64,000 nt of DNA from Stenotrophomonas sp. ISL-67 (GTDB lineage Bacteria > Pseudomonadota > Gammaproteobacteria > Xanthomonadales > Xanthomonadaceae), in contig NZ_JAGGRL010000007.1 of the NCBI RefSeq assembly GCF_018612915.1, positions 62,001 to 126,000 on the forward strand, written 5' to 3'. Made by a program: the position numbers and the translations under genes. Below, piece after piece: positions 47,757 through 57,466 of this stretch; position 1 is the stretch's first letter; every line of letters begins with the position of its first letter. The notes below the pieces were generated by a model that made no database searches, was not told where the DNA came from, and saw only the letters and a program-made list of their open reading frames with translations.

Positions 47757-47991
47757 GACAACCGGTCCGCCGGCGCGACATCAGCCAACGGCGACCCGAA
47801 ATCCCATCCTGCGCAGTTTCGTTCTGCACTGCACAACGACGCGCCCTGACTGAATCGGGCGCGCCACGTCACGGTAAAACCGGGTGAAAAGGCCTGCGTT
47901 GCAGCGTTTAGCGGCTGTACAGCACCCTGCTTCAGGACATGAAGAGACACCTGTGGGTACACAACCAAACAGGCGCCATATGGCACTTTGT

Positions 47992-48005
47992 TGACAACGC
48001 TGTCA
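47992..48005 (+). promoter_or_regulatory. LacI-type operator upstream of the TonB receptor gene
   Basis: TGACAACGCTGTCA differs from the perfect GH3 palindrome at one base. It overlaps a TTGACA hexamer (47991-47996), a possible -35, and is 90 bp before the receptor ATG. The remainder of the 422-bp MFS/receptor spacer holds no gene. Confidence 0.65.
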
Positions 48006-48095
48006 GGCGTGGGCCCAATCCGGCCACATCGTTGTTGAATCGCGCCAGACACCGTAGAACTGCCATTACCGATTTTCCCTGGGGAGGGAGCTTCC

Positions 48096-51000
48096 ATGAA
48101 GACGTACAAGGCCGTACCCCGCAAGGCAATGCTCACTTCCGCCCTGCTCGCCGTGTTGGCCGGGCCGGCATGGGCGCAGGACACCACCCGCGACGGCGCC
48201 GCGTCGTCGTCCGAAGGTCTCGACCCGACTACGCTCGATACGGTGCAGGTCACCGGTATCCGTGGCAGCCTCACCTCGTCGATGAACCTCAAGCGCGACA
48301 GCCAGGGCGTGGTCGATGGCATCGTGGCCGAGGACATCGGCAAGTTCCCCGATACCAACCTTGCCGAATCGCTGCAGCGCATCAGCGGCGTGTCGATCGA
48401 CCGCACCGCCAGCGGTGAAGGCTCCAAGGTGACCGTGCGCGGCATCGGCCCGGACTTCAACCTGGTGCTGCTCAACGGCCGCCAGATGCCCGCGTCCAAC
48501 CTGGGCAACGGCGGCGCCGGTCTGTCCAGCTCGCGCTCGTTCGACTTCGCCAACATCGCATCGGAATCGATCTCGGCTGTCGAAGTGTTCAAGACCACCC
48601 GCGCCGACAACCCGACCGGTGGCATCGGTGCCACGATCAACGTCAAGACCCTGCGCCCGCTGGAATCGGAGCCCGTGGTCAGCGTCGGCCTGAAGGCGGT
48701 CAGCGACACCTCCAACGACAACCTGCCGCGCACCCTCCAGGGCTCGAAGTACACCGGTGAAATCTCGGGCATCTTCAGCGACAAGACCGACGATGGGCGC
48801 TTCGGTTACATGCTCAGCGGCAGCTACCAGGAGCGCGATTCCGGCTTCAACCAGGCCACGGTTGCCGAGGGCTGGGCCACGCTCGAGGGCGACAACACCA
48901 CCGACTGGCGCGCGCTGCCGCAGCCAGGCCAGGGCTATGCCGACCGCATCCAGAATCGTCCGGGGCCCAACGATGTGTACGGGCGCCCGCAGAACACCGC
49001 CTACAACGTCAACGGCGTGCAGCGCCAGCGCACCAACGCCCAGGCCACCCTGCAGTGGAAGCCGGTCGACAACGTGACCACCACGTTGGACTACACCTAT
49101 GTCGAGAACAAGGTGCAGCAGCAGCGCAGCGAGCTTTCGGTATGGTTCAACTACGGCCCCGGCGACAGCATCTGGACCAACGGCCCGGTCGCTGCGCCGA
49201 TCATCTACAGCGAGGACATGACCAACTCGGACGTGTCGATGGGCGGCGCACGGCTGGCCACCAAGAACGAGATGGACTCGCTGGGCTTCAACGTGGAATG
49301 GGAAGTCAACGATGCATTGACCCTGTCCTTCGACGCGCATAATTCCAGCGCCGAATCCCAGCCGGACAGCAAGTACGGTTCGGCCGGCGTGCTCGGCGTG
49401 GCCGCCTTCGTGCGTGGCAAGACCACCGTGGACTACAGCGGCGACCTGCCGATCATCAACATCGCCCTGCCGCCGGGTGGCGTGCAGGCCGCCGATGCCC
49501 TGGTTACCGGCTCAGTGTTCCAGAACAGCTATAACAAGTCCGAGGTGGACCAGTACCGGGGCCGCGGCACGTTCAAGTTCGCCGACTATTCCGCGCTGGA
49601 CTTCGGCGTGGGCTATACCGACGTGAAGAACCGTTCGGCCTCGGCGATCATGCAGCGCGACAGCTGGGGCGGCGTGGGCACGCCCGCCGATTACGATGAC
49701 AGCATCTGGTACGCCGACGACATGGCCAAGTACTTCGATGCCTTCTCCGGGCACAACGATCCGCGCATGACCGGCCAGTTCCTGGTGTTCGACTACGACC
49801 GTCTGATCGCGCGCGCGGCCCAGGTCGGCAGTGCCGGCAGCCCGGCCTGCCCAACCTGCTACTTCGCGCCCACCGAGTACTCCGAAGACATCCGCACCAA
49901 CGAAAAGTCCAAGAGCGCCTTCCTGCAGTACCGCACCACGTTCGACTGGTCGATGCCGCTGAACGTGGCGGTAGGCGTGCGCTATGAACAGACCGACGTG
50001 GATTCCACCGCGATGGTGCGGATGCCCAACGGCATCAGCTGGAGCTCGGCCAACGAACTCAACATCGATTACGCCAGCGAGAGCGGTTTCATCAACGATA
50101 GCGGCAAGTACGATTATGTGCTGCCCAACCTGGACCTGAAACTGGACCTCAGCGATACGCTGGCACTGCGCGGCAGCTACAGCCGCAGCCTGGGCCGCCC
50201 GGGCTGGACCCAGATCCAGAGCGGGCAGACCCTGGCGGGCATCGTGCGCACGCAGGGCGGCACGGGTTCGCGCGGCAACCCGGCGCTGGAACCGCTGCTG
50301 TCGGACAACTTCGATCTGTCGCTGGAGTGGTACTACGGCGAATCCAGCTACGCCTCGGTCGGCTTCTTCCGCAAGAACATCAAAAACTTCATCAGCGACA
50401 CCATCGTGCGCGAGAACACCGGCAACCTGCACACCCCAGTGGGCGGCGCGTACTGGAATGCGGCGCTGGCGGACGGCTGCGGGGTGAGCGACATGCCCTG
50501 CATCCGCGATTACATCTTCACCAACTTCAACGGCCAGCCCGGCGTGACCGCCACCGGCACCAACTCGGCCGGGCAGCTCACCGGCACCATCGTCGGCCAG
50601 CCCGGCGACCCGGTGGCCGGGTTCGACATCACCCTGCCGGCCAACCAGCGTTCGGACCATCTTGATGGCTGGGAAATCGCGGTGCAGCACCTGTTCGGGC
50701 AATCCGGCTTCGGTCTGGCCGCCAACTACACCAAGGTGAAGTCGGGGCTGACCTTCGATGACCTGAGCCTGGGCGACCAGTACCCGATGGTGGGACTGAG
50801 CGACTCGGCCAACCTGGTGGCGTTCTACGACAAGCACAACTGGCAGATCCGTGCGGCCTACAACTGGCGCGAGAAGTTCCTCAACGGCATCGGCGGCCAG
50901 GGCCCCAACCCCAACTACACCGATGATTACGGGCAGCTCGACCTCAACATCAGCTATGCGGTCAGCGAGCAGCTGTCGCTGAGCCTGGAGGCGATCAACC

Positions 51001-51104
51001 TCACCGACGAGACCATGCGCACGTACTCGCGCCATACCAACATGCTGCGTTACGCCACCCAGACCGGCCCGCGCTACATGTTCGGCGTTCGCTACAAGTT
51101 CTGA
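48096..51104 (+). CDS. TonB-dependent receptor (carbohydrate type)
   Basis: 1,002 residues. Signal peptide MLTSALLAVLAGPAWAQ, a TonB-box-like LDTVQVTG, plug domain with DIGKFPDTNLAESLQRISGV and VRGIGPDFNLVLLNGRQ, and a barrel ending in YMFGVRYKF with terminal Phe. The plug motifs match the large proteobacterial TonB receptors used for oligosaccharide uptake in Xanthomonas-type CUT loci. Good ribosome site GGGAGG before the ATG. Together with GH3, MFS, LacI and the cupin-like gene downstream it defines a glucan-utilisation module. Confidence 0.95.
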   Translation: MKTYKAVPRKAMLTSALLAVLAGPAWAQDTTRDGAASSSEGLDPTTLDTVQVTGIRGSLTSSMNLKRDSQGVVDGIVAEDIGKFPDTNLAESLQRISGVSIDRTASGEGSKVTVRGIGPDFNLVLLNGRQMPASNLGNGGAGLSSSRSFDFANIASESISAVEVFKTTRADNPTGGIGATINVKTLRPLESEPVVSVGLKAVSDTSNDNLPRTLQGSKYTGEISGIFSDKTDDGRFGYMLSGSYQERDSGFNQATVAEGWATLEGDNTTDWRALPQPGQGYADRIQNRPGPNDVYGRPQNTAYNVNGVQRQRTNAQATLQWKPVDNVTTTLDYTYVENKVQQQRSELSVWFNYGPGDSIWTNGPVAAPIIYSEDMTNSDVSMGGARLATKNEMDSLGFNVEWEVNDALTLSFDAHNSSAESQPDSKYGSAGVLGVAAFVRGKTTVDYSGDLPIINIALPPGGVQAADALVTGSVFQNSYNKSEVDQYRGRGTFKFADYSALDFGVGYTDVKNRSASAIMQRDSWGGVGTPADYDDSIWYADDMAKYFDAFSGHNDPRMTGQFLVFDYDRLIARAAQVGSAGSPACPTCYFAPTEYSEDIRTNEKSKSAFLQYRTTFDWSMPLNVAVGVRYEQTDVDSTAMVRMPNGISWSSANELNIDYASESGFINDSGKYDYVLPNLDLKLDLSDTLALRGSYSRSLGRPGWTQIQSGQTLAGIVRTQGGTGSRGNPALEPLLSDNFDLSLEWYYGESSYASVGFFRKNIKNFISDTIVRENTGNLHTPVGGAYWNAALADGCGVSDMPCIRDYIFTNFNGQPGVTATGTNSAGQLTGTIVGQPGDPVAGFDITLPANQRSDHLDGWEIAVQHLFGQSGFGLAANYTKVKSGLTFDDLSLGDQYPMVGLSDSANLVAFYDKHNWQIRAAYNWREKFLNGIGGQGPNPNYTDDYGQLDLNISYAVSEQLSLSLEAINLTDETMRTYSRHTNMLRYATQTGPRYMFGVRYKF

Positions 51105-51165
51105 GCAGCAGCGGTGTGGCGGGTCTACACTCGCCACACCGCCACCGCCCGCAAGCGACCCTGCC

Positions 51166-52182
51166 ATGCCTGCAACGCCCGGTCCGATCGACGAAGTGCG
51201 CGACCTCGACTGCCACCGGCTGGCGCAGGTCCTGCCGACCTGGACCACGCCCAAGGTGATCCGCGGGCTGGTGGCGGACTGGCCGATGGTCAGCGCTGCG
51301 CGCGACTCGGCCGACGCCGCGGTCGCCCATCTCAAGCAGTACGACCACGGCACCTTGCCCGTCACCGCCACGACCGCGCCGCCTGAAGCGAAGGGCCGGA
51401 TCTTCTACAACGCGGACATGAGCGGCTTCAATTTCCGCCGCGAGCAGATTGCGCTGAAGGTGGTGCTGGATACGCTGCTCAAGTACCGCAGTACGCCTGC
51501 TCCGCCCACCATCTACGTAGCCTCGACCACCCTGGACAGCTTCCTGCCCGGCTTCCGCCAGGACAACCCGCTGGCGCTGGGCGTGGACGAACCGCTGGCC
51601 AGCATCTGGATCGGCAACCGCTCGCGCATCGCCGCCCATCACGACGTGCCGGACAACCTGGCCTGCGTGGCCGCCGGACGCCGCCGGGTCACCCTGTTTC
51701 CGCCGGATCAGATCGGCAATCTTTATGTCGGTCCGCTGGACTTCACCCCGGCCGGCCAGGCGGTGAGCCTGGTGGACTTCGCCGCGCCGGACCTGGATCG
51801 CTTCCCGCGCTTTGCCCGCGCCATGGCCAGCGCCCAAGTGGCCGAGCTGGGGCCGGGCGATGCGGTATTCATTCCCTCGTTGTGGTGGCACCACATGGAA
51901 GGGCTGGATGATTTCAACGTGCTGGTGAACTACTGGTGGCGCCCGGTGCCGGCCTGGATGGACCCGCCGATGAACGCGCTGATGCTCTCGCTGCTGGCGC
52001 TGCGGGGGTTGCCGCCCGCCCAGCGCAGGGATTGGCGGGCGCTGTTCGACCACTACGTGTTTGCGGCCGGGGCCGAAACCACCGCGCATATTCCCGAGCC
52101 GGCACGCGGGGTGCTGGGCACGCTCGACGCAGCAACGGCCGCCAATGTGCGCAGCGTGCTGCGCAAGCGGCTGGAACGTTGA
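51166..52182 (+). CDS. Cupin-like (JmjC-type, Cupin_8) protein
   Basis: 338 residues. JmjC-like double-stranded beta-helix with a probable Fe(II) site: HxD in SRIAAHHDVPDN and a later His in LWWHHMEGLDDF. PGDAVFIPSLWW is typical of Cupin_8. In Xanthomonadaceae such genes commonly follow TonB receptors in sugar-utilisation loci; family members are 2-oxoglutarate-dependent hydroxylases or related, with unknown substrate. Starts 61 bp after the receptor stop, likely same transcript. Confidence 0.85.
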   Translation: MPATPGPIDEVRDLDCHRLAQVLPTWTTPKVIRGLVADWPMVSAARDSADAAVAHLKQYDHGTLPVTATTAPPEAKGRIFYNADMSGFNFRREQIALKVVLDTLLKYRSTPAPPTIYVASTTLDSFLPGFRQDNPLALGVDEPLASIWIGNRSRIAAHHDVPDNLACVAAGRRRVTLFPPDQIGNLYVGPLDFTPAGQAVSLVDFAAPDLDRFPRFARAMASAQVAELGPGDAVFIPSLWWHHMEGLDDFNVLVNYWWRPVPAWMDPPMNALMLSLLALRGLPPAQRRDWRALFDHYVFAAGAETTAHIPEPARGVLGTLDAATAANVRSVLRKRLER

Positions 52183-52228
52183 GCCCGGTATAACGCCAAG
52201 CGCAGCCCAGCGTCGTATCGGGGGCGAA

Positions 52229-53965
52229 TCAGGCCAGCCGACGATTGCCGGTGTAAGGCGGCGTATCGGGATAGTCGCCGGCCGCGAAGCGCGCCTGCAG
52301 GCCTTGCCACCACTGTGGGTCGAACAGATGCGCATGGTGTTCGCGCACCGCGGCAAGCTCGTCGGCCGGCAACCCCATGAACGGGGCGAAACGCTCGGGG
52401 AACACATCACGCGGACCTACGTGGAACCACGGCTCAGCGGCCAGGGCTTCGTCGGCATTGCGCGGCGTCGGCCATGCGCGGAACACGCAATCACTGACCA
52501 GGCACAGCTCGTCGTAGTCGTAGAACACCGCCCGCCCATGCCGGGACACACCGAAGTTCTTGGGCAGCATGTCACCCGGAAAGATGTTGTTGCGCGCCAT
52601 GTCGGTAATTGCCTGCGCGTAGTCCAGCGCGGCGGCATGGCGGGCTTCGGCGGTCTGCTCGCGCAGGTAGAGATTGAGCGGGCGGAAGCGGCGCTGCACG
52701 TAGCACAGGGCGATCACCAGCGAATCGCCGTCTTCGCGCACGCTGGCCGCGCACTGGGTGAGCAGCTCTTCACGCAGTGCCGGCGAGAAGCGCGCCTTCG
52801 GAAAGCGCAGGTGCCGGTAGGGCTGCGCGTCCAGCAGGCGGCCGACGCGGTCCAGGTTGAACACCAGCGCGTACTTCTCTTCCACCTGGTGCCGGGTCAT
52901 GGTCTTGGGCCAGGCGAAGCGGTCGCGGATCAGCTTGAACACCAGCGGGTAGCTGGGCAGGGTGAACACCGCCATGACCATGCCCGGGGTGCCGTCAGCG
53001 TGCACCAGCTGTTCGTCGGGATGGTCCTGGAAGTGCCGGAAGAACGTGCGGTAGCGCTCGGTCTTGCCTTGCTTGGCACGGCCCAGCACGGTGTATATCT
53101 CATCGATGGGCTTGGCCGGCAGCAGGCTGCGCAGGAACACCACCGCATCGCCGACCGTGGCCAGGTCGGCCTGGAAGTAGCTGCGTGATACGCCGAACAG
53201 GTGCGCCACATCACGGCGGCGTGTCAGCACCGCCTCGGCACGCAGACCGGCGCCATCGTTGACCAGCGCGATCACGCAGGGCGAGAAGCGGTGTTCGCCA
53301 AATACCCGGCCCACCAGATACGCGCGGCGCTCACGGTAGAACACCGTGTCGAGCAGCTCGATGCTGCGCACCGGCTGGGTACCCCAGTGCTGCAGGTCGT
53401 CCTGCAGGCGCACGGCAATGGCTGCCGCACAGCGCAGCTGGTGTGCGTAAGGTACATCGAAGCGGTAATCGCCCAGCACCCGCATGAACGCCTCGGCCGG
53501 CCGCGTGGCCGACAACGCGTAGGTGTGCCGCGCCACCGGATGGGTGATGGCATCGGACGGCTCCACGTCCATCGCCATGAACTCCACCGCCGCATCCACG
53601 CCTTCGGTGGCGAACAGGCGCCGGGCAAGCGTGTTGTAGAAGGTCTTATACAGCTCGGCATCGATCAACCCACCGACCAGACCGGCGTAGGCCGTCCGGA
53701 TCTGCAGCCACAGCCTGCGCTCACCAACGGTCTGGCCGGCTGCGCGCCTCAGTAGATCCACGGTTTCAGCAATGCAGCGGTCATACAGCCCGATGCGCTC
53801 CACCGCATCCTGTCGCGCGCCGTTCCAGTCGCGGGTCTCGAAACGCACCCGCGCGCGGCGGGTCACCCCGGCGAAGCGCGCGTGGTAGTCCTCGAAGCCA
53901 GCGCGGATCAGCGCGGCAAGGCGCGCGGCCAACGCATCGTCATCGGGGGAATCGGCAACAGCCAT
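52229..53965 (-). CDS. aceK: Isocitrate dehydrogenase kinase/phosphatase
   Basis: 578 residues from the ATG at 53965. Regulates carbon flow between TCA cycle and glyoxylate shunt by reversible phosphorylation of isocitrate dehydrogenase. The regulatory domain begins [20 protein letters not shown]; the kinase part has [13 protein letters not shown] and [27 protein letters not shown], the family's catalytic segment. No aceA/aceB next to it. It is 4.2 kb from its substrate gene icd, separated by accessory genes. In E. coli, AceK acts on the dimeric IDH; here icd encodes the monomeric enzyme, so the pairing deserves note. Confidence 0.95.
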   Translation of the reverse strand: MAVADSPDDDALAARLAALIRAGFEDYHARFAGVTRRARVRFETRDWNGARQDAVERIGLYDRCIAETVDLLRRAAGQTVGERRLWLQIRTAYAGLVGGLIDAELYKTFYNTLARRLFATEGVDAAVEFMAMDVEPSDAITHPVARHTYALSATRPAEAFMRVLGDYRFDVPYAHQLRCAAAIAVRLQDDLQHWGTQPVRSIELLDTVFYRERRAYLVGRVFGEHRFSPCVIALVNDGAGLRAEAVLTRRRDVAHLFGVSRSYFQADLATVGDAVVFLRSLLPAKPIDEIYTVLGRAKQGKTERYRTFFRHFQDHPDEQLVHADGTPGMVMAVFTLPSYPLVFKLIRDRFAWPKTMTRHQVEEKYALVFNLDRVGRLLDAQPYRHLRFPKARFSPALREELLTQCAASVREDGDSLVIALCYVQRRFRPLNLYLREQTAEARHAAALDYAQAITDMARNNIFPGDMLPKNFGVSRHGRAVFYDYDELCLVSDCVFRAWPTPRNADEALAAEPWFHVGPRDVFPERFAPFMGLPADELAAVREHHAHLFDPQWWQGLQARFAAGDYPDTPPYTGNRRLA

Positions 53966-54056
53966 GCAGCGCGACCGGAAGGACCGACCCTCACCATAGT
54001 GGTGCCGGCCCATGGCCGGCAAGCCCGCCACACCATGGCGACCGCCCAAGCCTTCA

Positions 54057-55622
54057 TCACGCAGCGGATTGCACGTCCGTATCGCCCGTTGATCCAGCGG
54101 AGGCCTCGATGAGCAGGATCCGCACGCGGTTACTACGGCACTGCACGGTACCCCCGTAGGCCAAGGTACGCCCGGTCAGCCGCTCGATCGCCAGTTTCAT
54201 GGTTGACTCGGACAGGTGTGCACCGGAATCGAGGAGCGCAACACTGGCCACCATGCCTCGATACCCACCCATGCGGCCGCAGCGCGCCCGGATCTTGATC
54301 TGCCCCGCCTCATGCTTGAGCAGCAGGGAGGTAGCCTCCACCAGCGTGCGATACGCGGCCAGCTGCAGCCCCATGCTGAACGTGCAGGGATCCCCCACCA
54401 GGCGGGGATCCGCAACGCGATTTGTCTGGTTCCACGCTTCGTTGATTCCTCCAATCTGCAGGGCGAGATAGAGACCGACGTGTTCCAGCGAAGTCGGATA
54501 CACCATGCTTGTCTCACCTCGAAACTGCCTTGAGTTCGACACCGAGATGCGCAACAGACTCTTGGCGAGGCCGGGATTGCCACTCTCTTCCAGAACCTGC
54601 GCAATCTGGCTGAGTGTCTGGTCCAGACCGTCTCCCAGATTTCGCATGCTCAACGCTCTTTCCCGGAGATCCATCTCACTCGCGATATGTGTGGATCTGA
54701 CGTGGTTGATCGCCATCTTCTTGGCGATGTCGCCGGTTCGATGCTGGTGGTAGTGGTGGGTTATACGGGATCCGAGCACGAGCAGCGCCGTTCCGGCCAG
54801 AATCATGATCTGCTGGGTGAAGAACGTATCTTGATCGAAGGATAGATGGGTTGGCGCTGGGGTCGTCAATCCTAAGATCAGATTGAGAAGTGGCACACCC
54901 ACCGCTGCACCCCGCCATCCATGCATGCACGTCAACGCAATGGCAGGCAGGGCCATCGAGAGCTGCAACGTTGTCCTGAGCTCAGAACGCTCCGGGTCAA
55001 CCAATGCTGCCGATGATCCGAGCGCGAGCATGATCAGGAGCACGCAGATCGCAGGCCTGAACAAGGTCATATCAATCGCCGTGCCTGGGCTTCGGCAAAC
55101 CCAGAGCATCGCGATTGGCGCTATGGTCAGCACTCCAAGAACGTCGCCCAATGCATAGCGCACAGCACGCGCGACCAACGGGATTGGCGGAGGTGTGGGC
55201 CAAAGCATCTCCGCCAGGATCACATTCAAAAATGTGACTACAAGCACCGAGATTGCAGCTGCGGATAAAAGCCATACATCGACTCTCGCTGCCAGAAGGC
55301 GCCGGTGAAGATACATGATCATCGCTACTGCCGGCATCAGGCACACTGACGCCGAGACCGCCCACGCGGCTCCATACTTCTCGACCAATGGATAGCGCAT
55401 CTGCGCGAAGTACGCGTACTCGTCCATAATGAGATAGGGCCACAGCCTTGGCGGACAAACAAGCAACGCGGCAATTCGAACGCCGGCCGGCAGGTAGAAC
55501 TGATCGAGCGACAGCTTACGCGCTGTCCAACAGGCCAGGGCATAGATGACCGCAAGCGCGACCCCCTCCGGTCGAACAAAAATAGCGAGCCTGATACCTT
55601 TCTTCCACCATTCCAGTCGCAC
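54057..55622 (-). CDS. MASE1 histidine-kinase homologue lacking the phospho-His
   Basis: 521 residues. A MASE1-type membrane sensor with about eight helices (1-290) is followed by a NarX/LytS-class transmitter. The expected HisKA_3 motif LHDGxxQTL reads [10 protein letters not shown], with Gly330 in place of His. In the ATPase domain the N-box Asn is Leu433 (EATSLLLKH), while a DxG box survives (LLDSGAH, D465). Hence it is probably a pseudokinase that signals by binding. The GC content is lower than aceK, suggesting acquisition. No cognate regulator is adjacent. Confidence 0.75.
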   Translation of the reverse strand: MRLEWWKKGIRLAIFVRPEGVALAVIYALACWTARKLSLDQFYLPAGVRIAALLVCPPRLWPYLIMDEYAYFAQMRYPLVEKYGAAWAVSASVCLMPAVAMIMYLHRRLLAARVDVWLLSAAAISVLVVTFLNVILAEMLWPTPPPIPLVARAVRYALGDVLGVLTIAPIAMLWVCRSPGTAIDMTLFRPAICVLLIMLALGSSAALVDPERSELRTTLQLSMALPAIALTCMHGWRGAAVGVPLLNLILGLTTPAPTHLSFDQDTFFTQQIMILAGTALLVLGSRITHHYHQHRTGDIAKKMAINHVRSTHIASEMDLRERALSMRNLGDGLDQTLSQIAQVLEESGNPGLAKSLLRISVSNSRQFRGETSMVYPTSLEHVGLYLALQIGGINEAWNQTNRVADPRLVGDPCTFSMGLQLAAYRTLVEATSLLLKHEAGQIKIRARCGRMGGYRGMVASVALLDSGAHLSESTMKLAIERLTGRTLAYGGTVQCRSNRVRILLIEASAGSTGDTDVQSAA

Positions 55623-56097
55623 ACGATGCTCCTATCCCCAAGCCCACTTCCCGTTGAGGCAGGCACTTGGCGGCAAAACCGTATCGGGGGACCGCTTCTT
55701 GTGCAATCGGTAGAACTGACGATGGTCCAATCAACACAGCGTCGTTCAAAGTAGTTATTGATCACCATCACAACAAGATGCTGACCAGGCCCTCAATTGA
55801 GCACGCTGCACGCCTGATCGTCTGCATGGATATGGGAGGTGAGCATCGTCCCAGCCCCAAGCTGACGCGGTACTTTCGTCAAAGTCCTAGATGGTCATGA
55901 CGCCGCAAATCACCCGCTTTTTTAGTAACGGCGTGACCTGGCATCTCGTAACCACTCCAAAGCATCCCCATCCCCCGCAAGGGCTGAAGATCCATCGGAT
56001 CATCTGGACTCAGAGATTCTTCAATGCTTAAGGTTCAAGCAGAACATAGGATGGAGATGACCCCAACCGTCACCCCACCTGTCTTAGTGAGGCTTCC
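55623..56097. other. Intergenic stretch without a recognised gene
   Basis: 475 bp of relatively AT-rich DNA between the divergent MASE1 and small exported-protein genes. Short open frames here lack ribosome sites and family motifs. Probably holds both promoters and, given its base composition, part of the accessory insertion. Confidence 0.5.
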
Positions 56098-56526
56098 GTG
56101 CGCTCGTCATCCCGCTGGCTTGTTCTTCTCGCTTCGCCTCTCGTCCTGCAGCCATCAACTGCTATCGCCCAGCACGACGATCACGGCACGGAGCAAGCCA
56201 AACGCGGACTTGGCCAGTCATTTCCGAACGCTTTGAATCAGAGCCTGCATCCAAATTGGCATGTCTATGAATTCGAGCGCGACGGAATCTCGTACTACCA
56301 GGTCAATGACATGGCTGGTCGCCTGCATCTGATCGTTGCCAAGGCAGGCGACGCGTTCTGGTCACTCCCCGCTGGAGAGTCTGGTGCCAGGATCTCATTG
56401 CCCGCTTGGCCACAGCTCCCGCACCCAACCTCGGTACCCATTGAGGTATACAGAGATTCGGAGTTCGCGTTGATCTTGCATAACGACAGCAACGACGCCA
56501 TGTGGTCAATTGAGCTGATCCGCTGA
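56098..56526 (+). CDS. Small exported protein of unknown function
   Basis: 142 residues from a GTG at 56098. Signal peptide RSSSRWLVLLASPLVLQPSTAIA, then His/Asp-rich N-terminus and WHVYEFERDGISYYQVND, GRLHLIVAKAGDAFWSLPAG. No family recognised. Lower GC than core genes. The fold seems beta-rich; role unknown. Confidence 0.55.
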   Translation: MRSSSRWLVLLASPLVLQPSTAIAQHDDHGTEQAKRGLGQSFPNALNQSLHPNWHVYEFERDGISYYQVNDMAGRLHLIVAKAGDAFWSLPAGESGARISLPAWPQLPHPTSVPIEVYRDSEFALILHNDSNDAMWSIELIR

Positions 56527-56633
56527 ATCGCCTGAAGATCGAGACAGCATGACGGTGCTGCCCGCGATCACTTGCTGACAAGAATACTGTCAACCACTGC
56601 ACCTGACGGACACCACGTACTTTCGGTACAGAA

Positions 56634-56661
56634 CAAAAAACCCGCGCCGAAGCGCGGGTTT
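56634..56661 (-). terminator. Terminator beyond the icd fragment
   Basis: AAACCCGCGC-CGAA-GCGCGGGTTT with an A-run before it, so leftward transcripts end in U. Same stem core as the terminator of the intact icd copy, consistent with duplication of the whole gene end. Confidence 0.85.
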
Positions 56662-56694
56662 CTCGTCGATCACCGCAGGGGTGGAATCGAACGC

Positions 56695-56969
56695 TTACAA
56701 CGCAGTCAATGCCGTGTTGAAGGTGCTGCTCGGGCACATCGCCTTGCTGGCCTTCACCACGTCCGGGGGGTAGTAGCCGCCGATGTCCACCGGCTTGCCC
56801 TGCGCGGCGATCAGCTCACCGACGATGGCCTGCTCATTGTCCGCCAGCGCCTTGGCCAGCGGGGCGAAGCGTGCCCTCAGTGCGGCATCGTCGTCCTGCG
56901 CGGCCAGGGCCTGGGCTCAGTACAGCTCGATGTAGAAGTGGCTGCCACGGTTGTCGATGCCGCCGAGCT
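56695..56969 (-). pseudogene. icd: Second, decayed copy of the icd 3' end
   Basis: 275 bp that align without gaps to the last part of the intact icd gene (offset 1,484 bp), about 94% identical by eye (17 differences over 278 bp including flank). It ends at the same stop codon. One difference changes a Trp codon to TGA (TACTGAGCC versus TACTGGGCC), so it could not encode a working C-terminus now. Homology stops sharply at 56969, where the MNT/HEPN side begins. Confidence 0.9.
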
Positions 56970-57019
56970 GGGGAGAGGCTCACAGCCGACCCGCTGGATT
57001 GTATGCCGTTGGTGGGAGG

Positions 57020-57466
57020 TTACAGCGGGAACACTTCCGGATGACGCGCATGCAGCCATTGCTCTGTATGCAGCAGCAGACCTGCGGCGTGATCAATGCA
57101 AGCCTTCAGGGTTGCCTCGGACACCGGATCACCCTCGTAGTCGGTGAGGTGACGCTGGCGGCGCAACGCATCCAGCACGATGATGTCGTCCCTTGGCACT
57201 TCCATCGCGTGTATCAGGCACTGAATCGCGGTCTGGTGGTGACCAGGCTGACTGGTAGATGTCCGATAGCCGCTCGCCCAAAGGCCAATCATTGCGCACT
57301 GCATGACACACTTGTAACCGGCGTCAAATCGATTGTCCGAGCTGATTTGATCAAATCGCGCGTCCGCCAGATTTCGTCGTGCGGCGTCCAGCAACTTGCG
57401 CAGTGAGATGGGTTCAGCGCTGTGCGCCTTGAGCTGCCGGATCGCCAGCAAGTTTTCCAATGTCAT
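57020..57466 (-). CDS. HEPN-domain protein of an MNT/HEPN toxin-antitoxin pair
   Basis: 148 residues, all-helical. ATG at 57466 with AGGAG upstream; starts 53 bp inside the nucleotidyltransferase gene. The motif LRRQRHLTDYEGDPVSEATL is the position where HEPN RNases carry the Rx4-6H catalytic residues and, in HepT, the Tyr that the partner AMPylates. In MNT/HEPN systems HEPN is usually the RNase toxin, neutralised by the MNT protein. The exact catalytic spacing differs from canonical HepT, so activity is uncertain. Flanked by the icd direct repeat. Confidence 0.78.
   Translation of the reverse strand: MTLENLLAIRQLKAHSAEPISLRKLLDAARRNLADARFDQISSDNRFDAGYKCVMQCAMIGLWASGYRTSTSQPGHHQTAIQCLIHAMEVPRDDIIVLDALRRQRHLTDYEGDPVSEATLKACIDHAAGLLLHTEQWLHARHPEVFPL

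Noticed and set aside
55667..55900. 77-codon frame in the MASE1 upstream region
   Set aside because: No ribosome site, no motif, no conserved neighbour; treated as non-coding.
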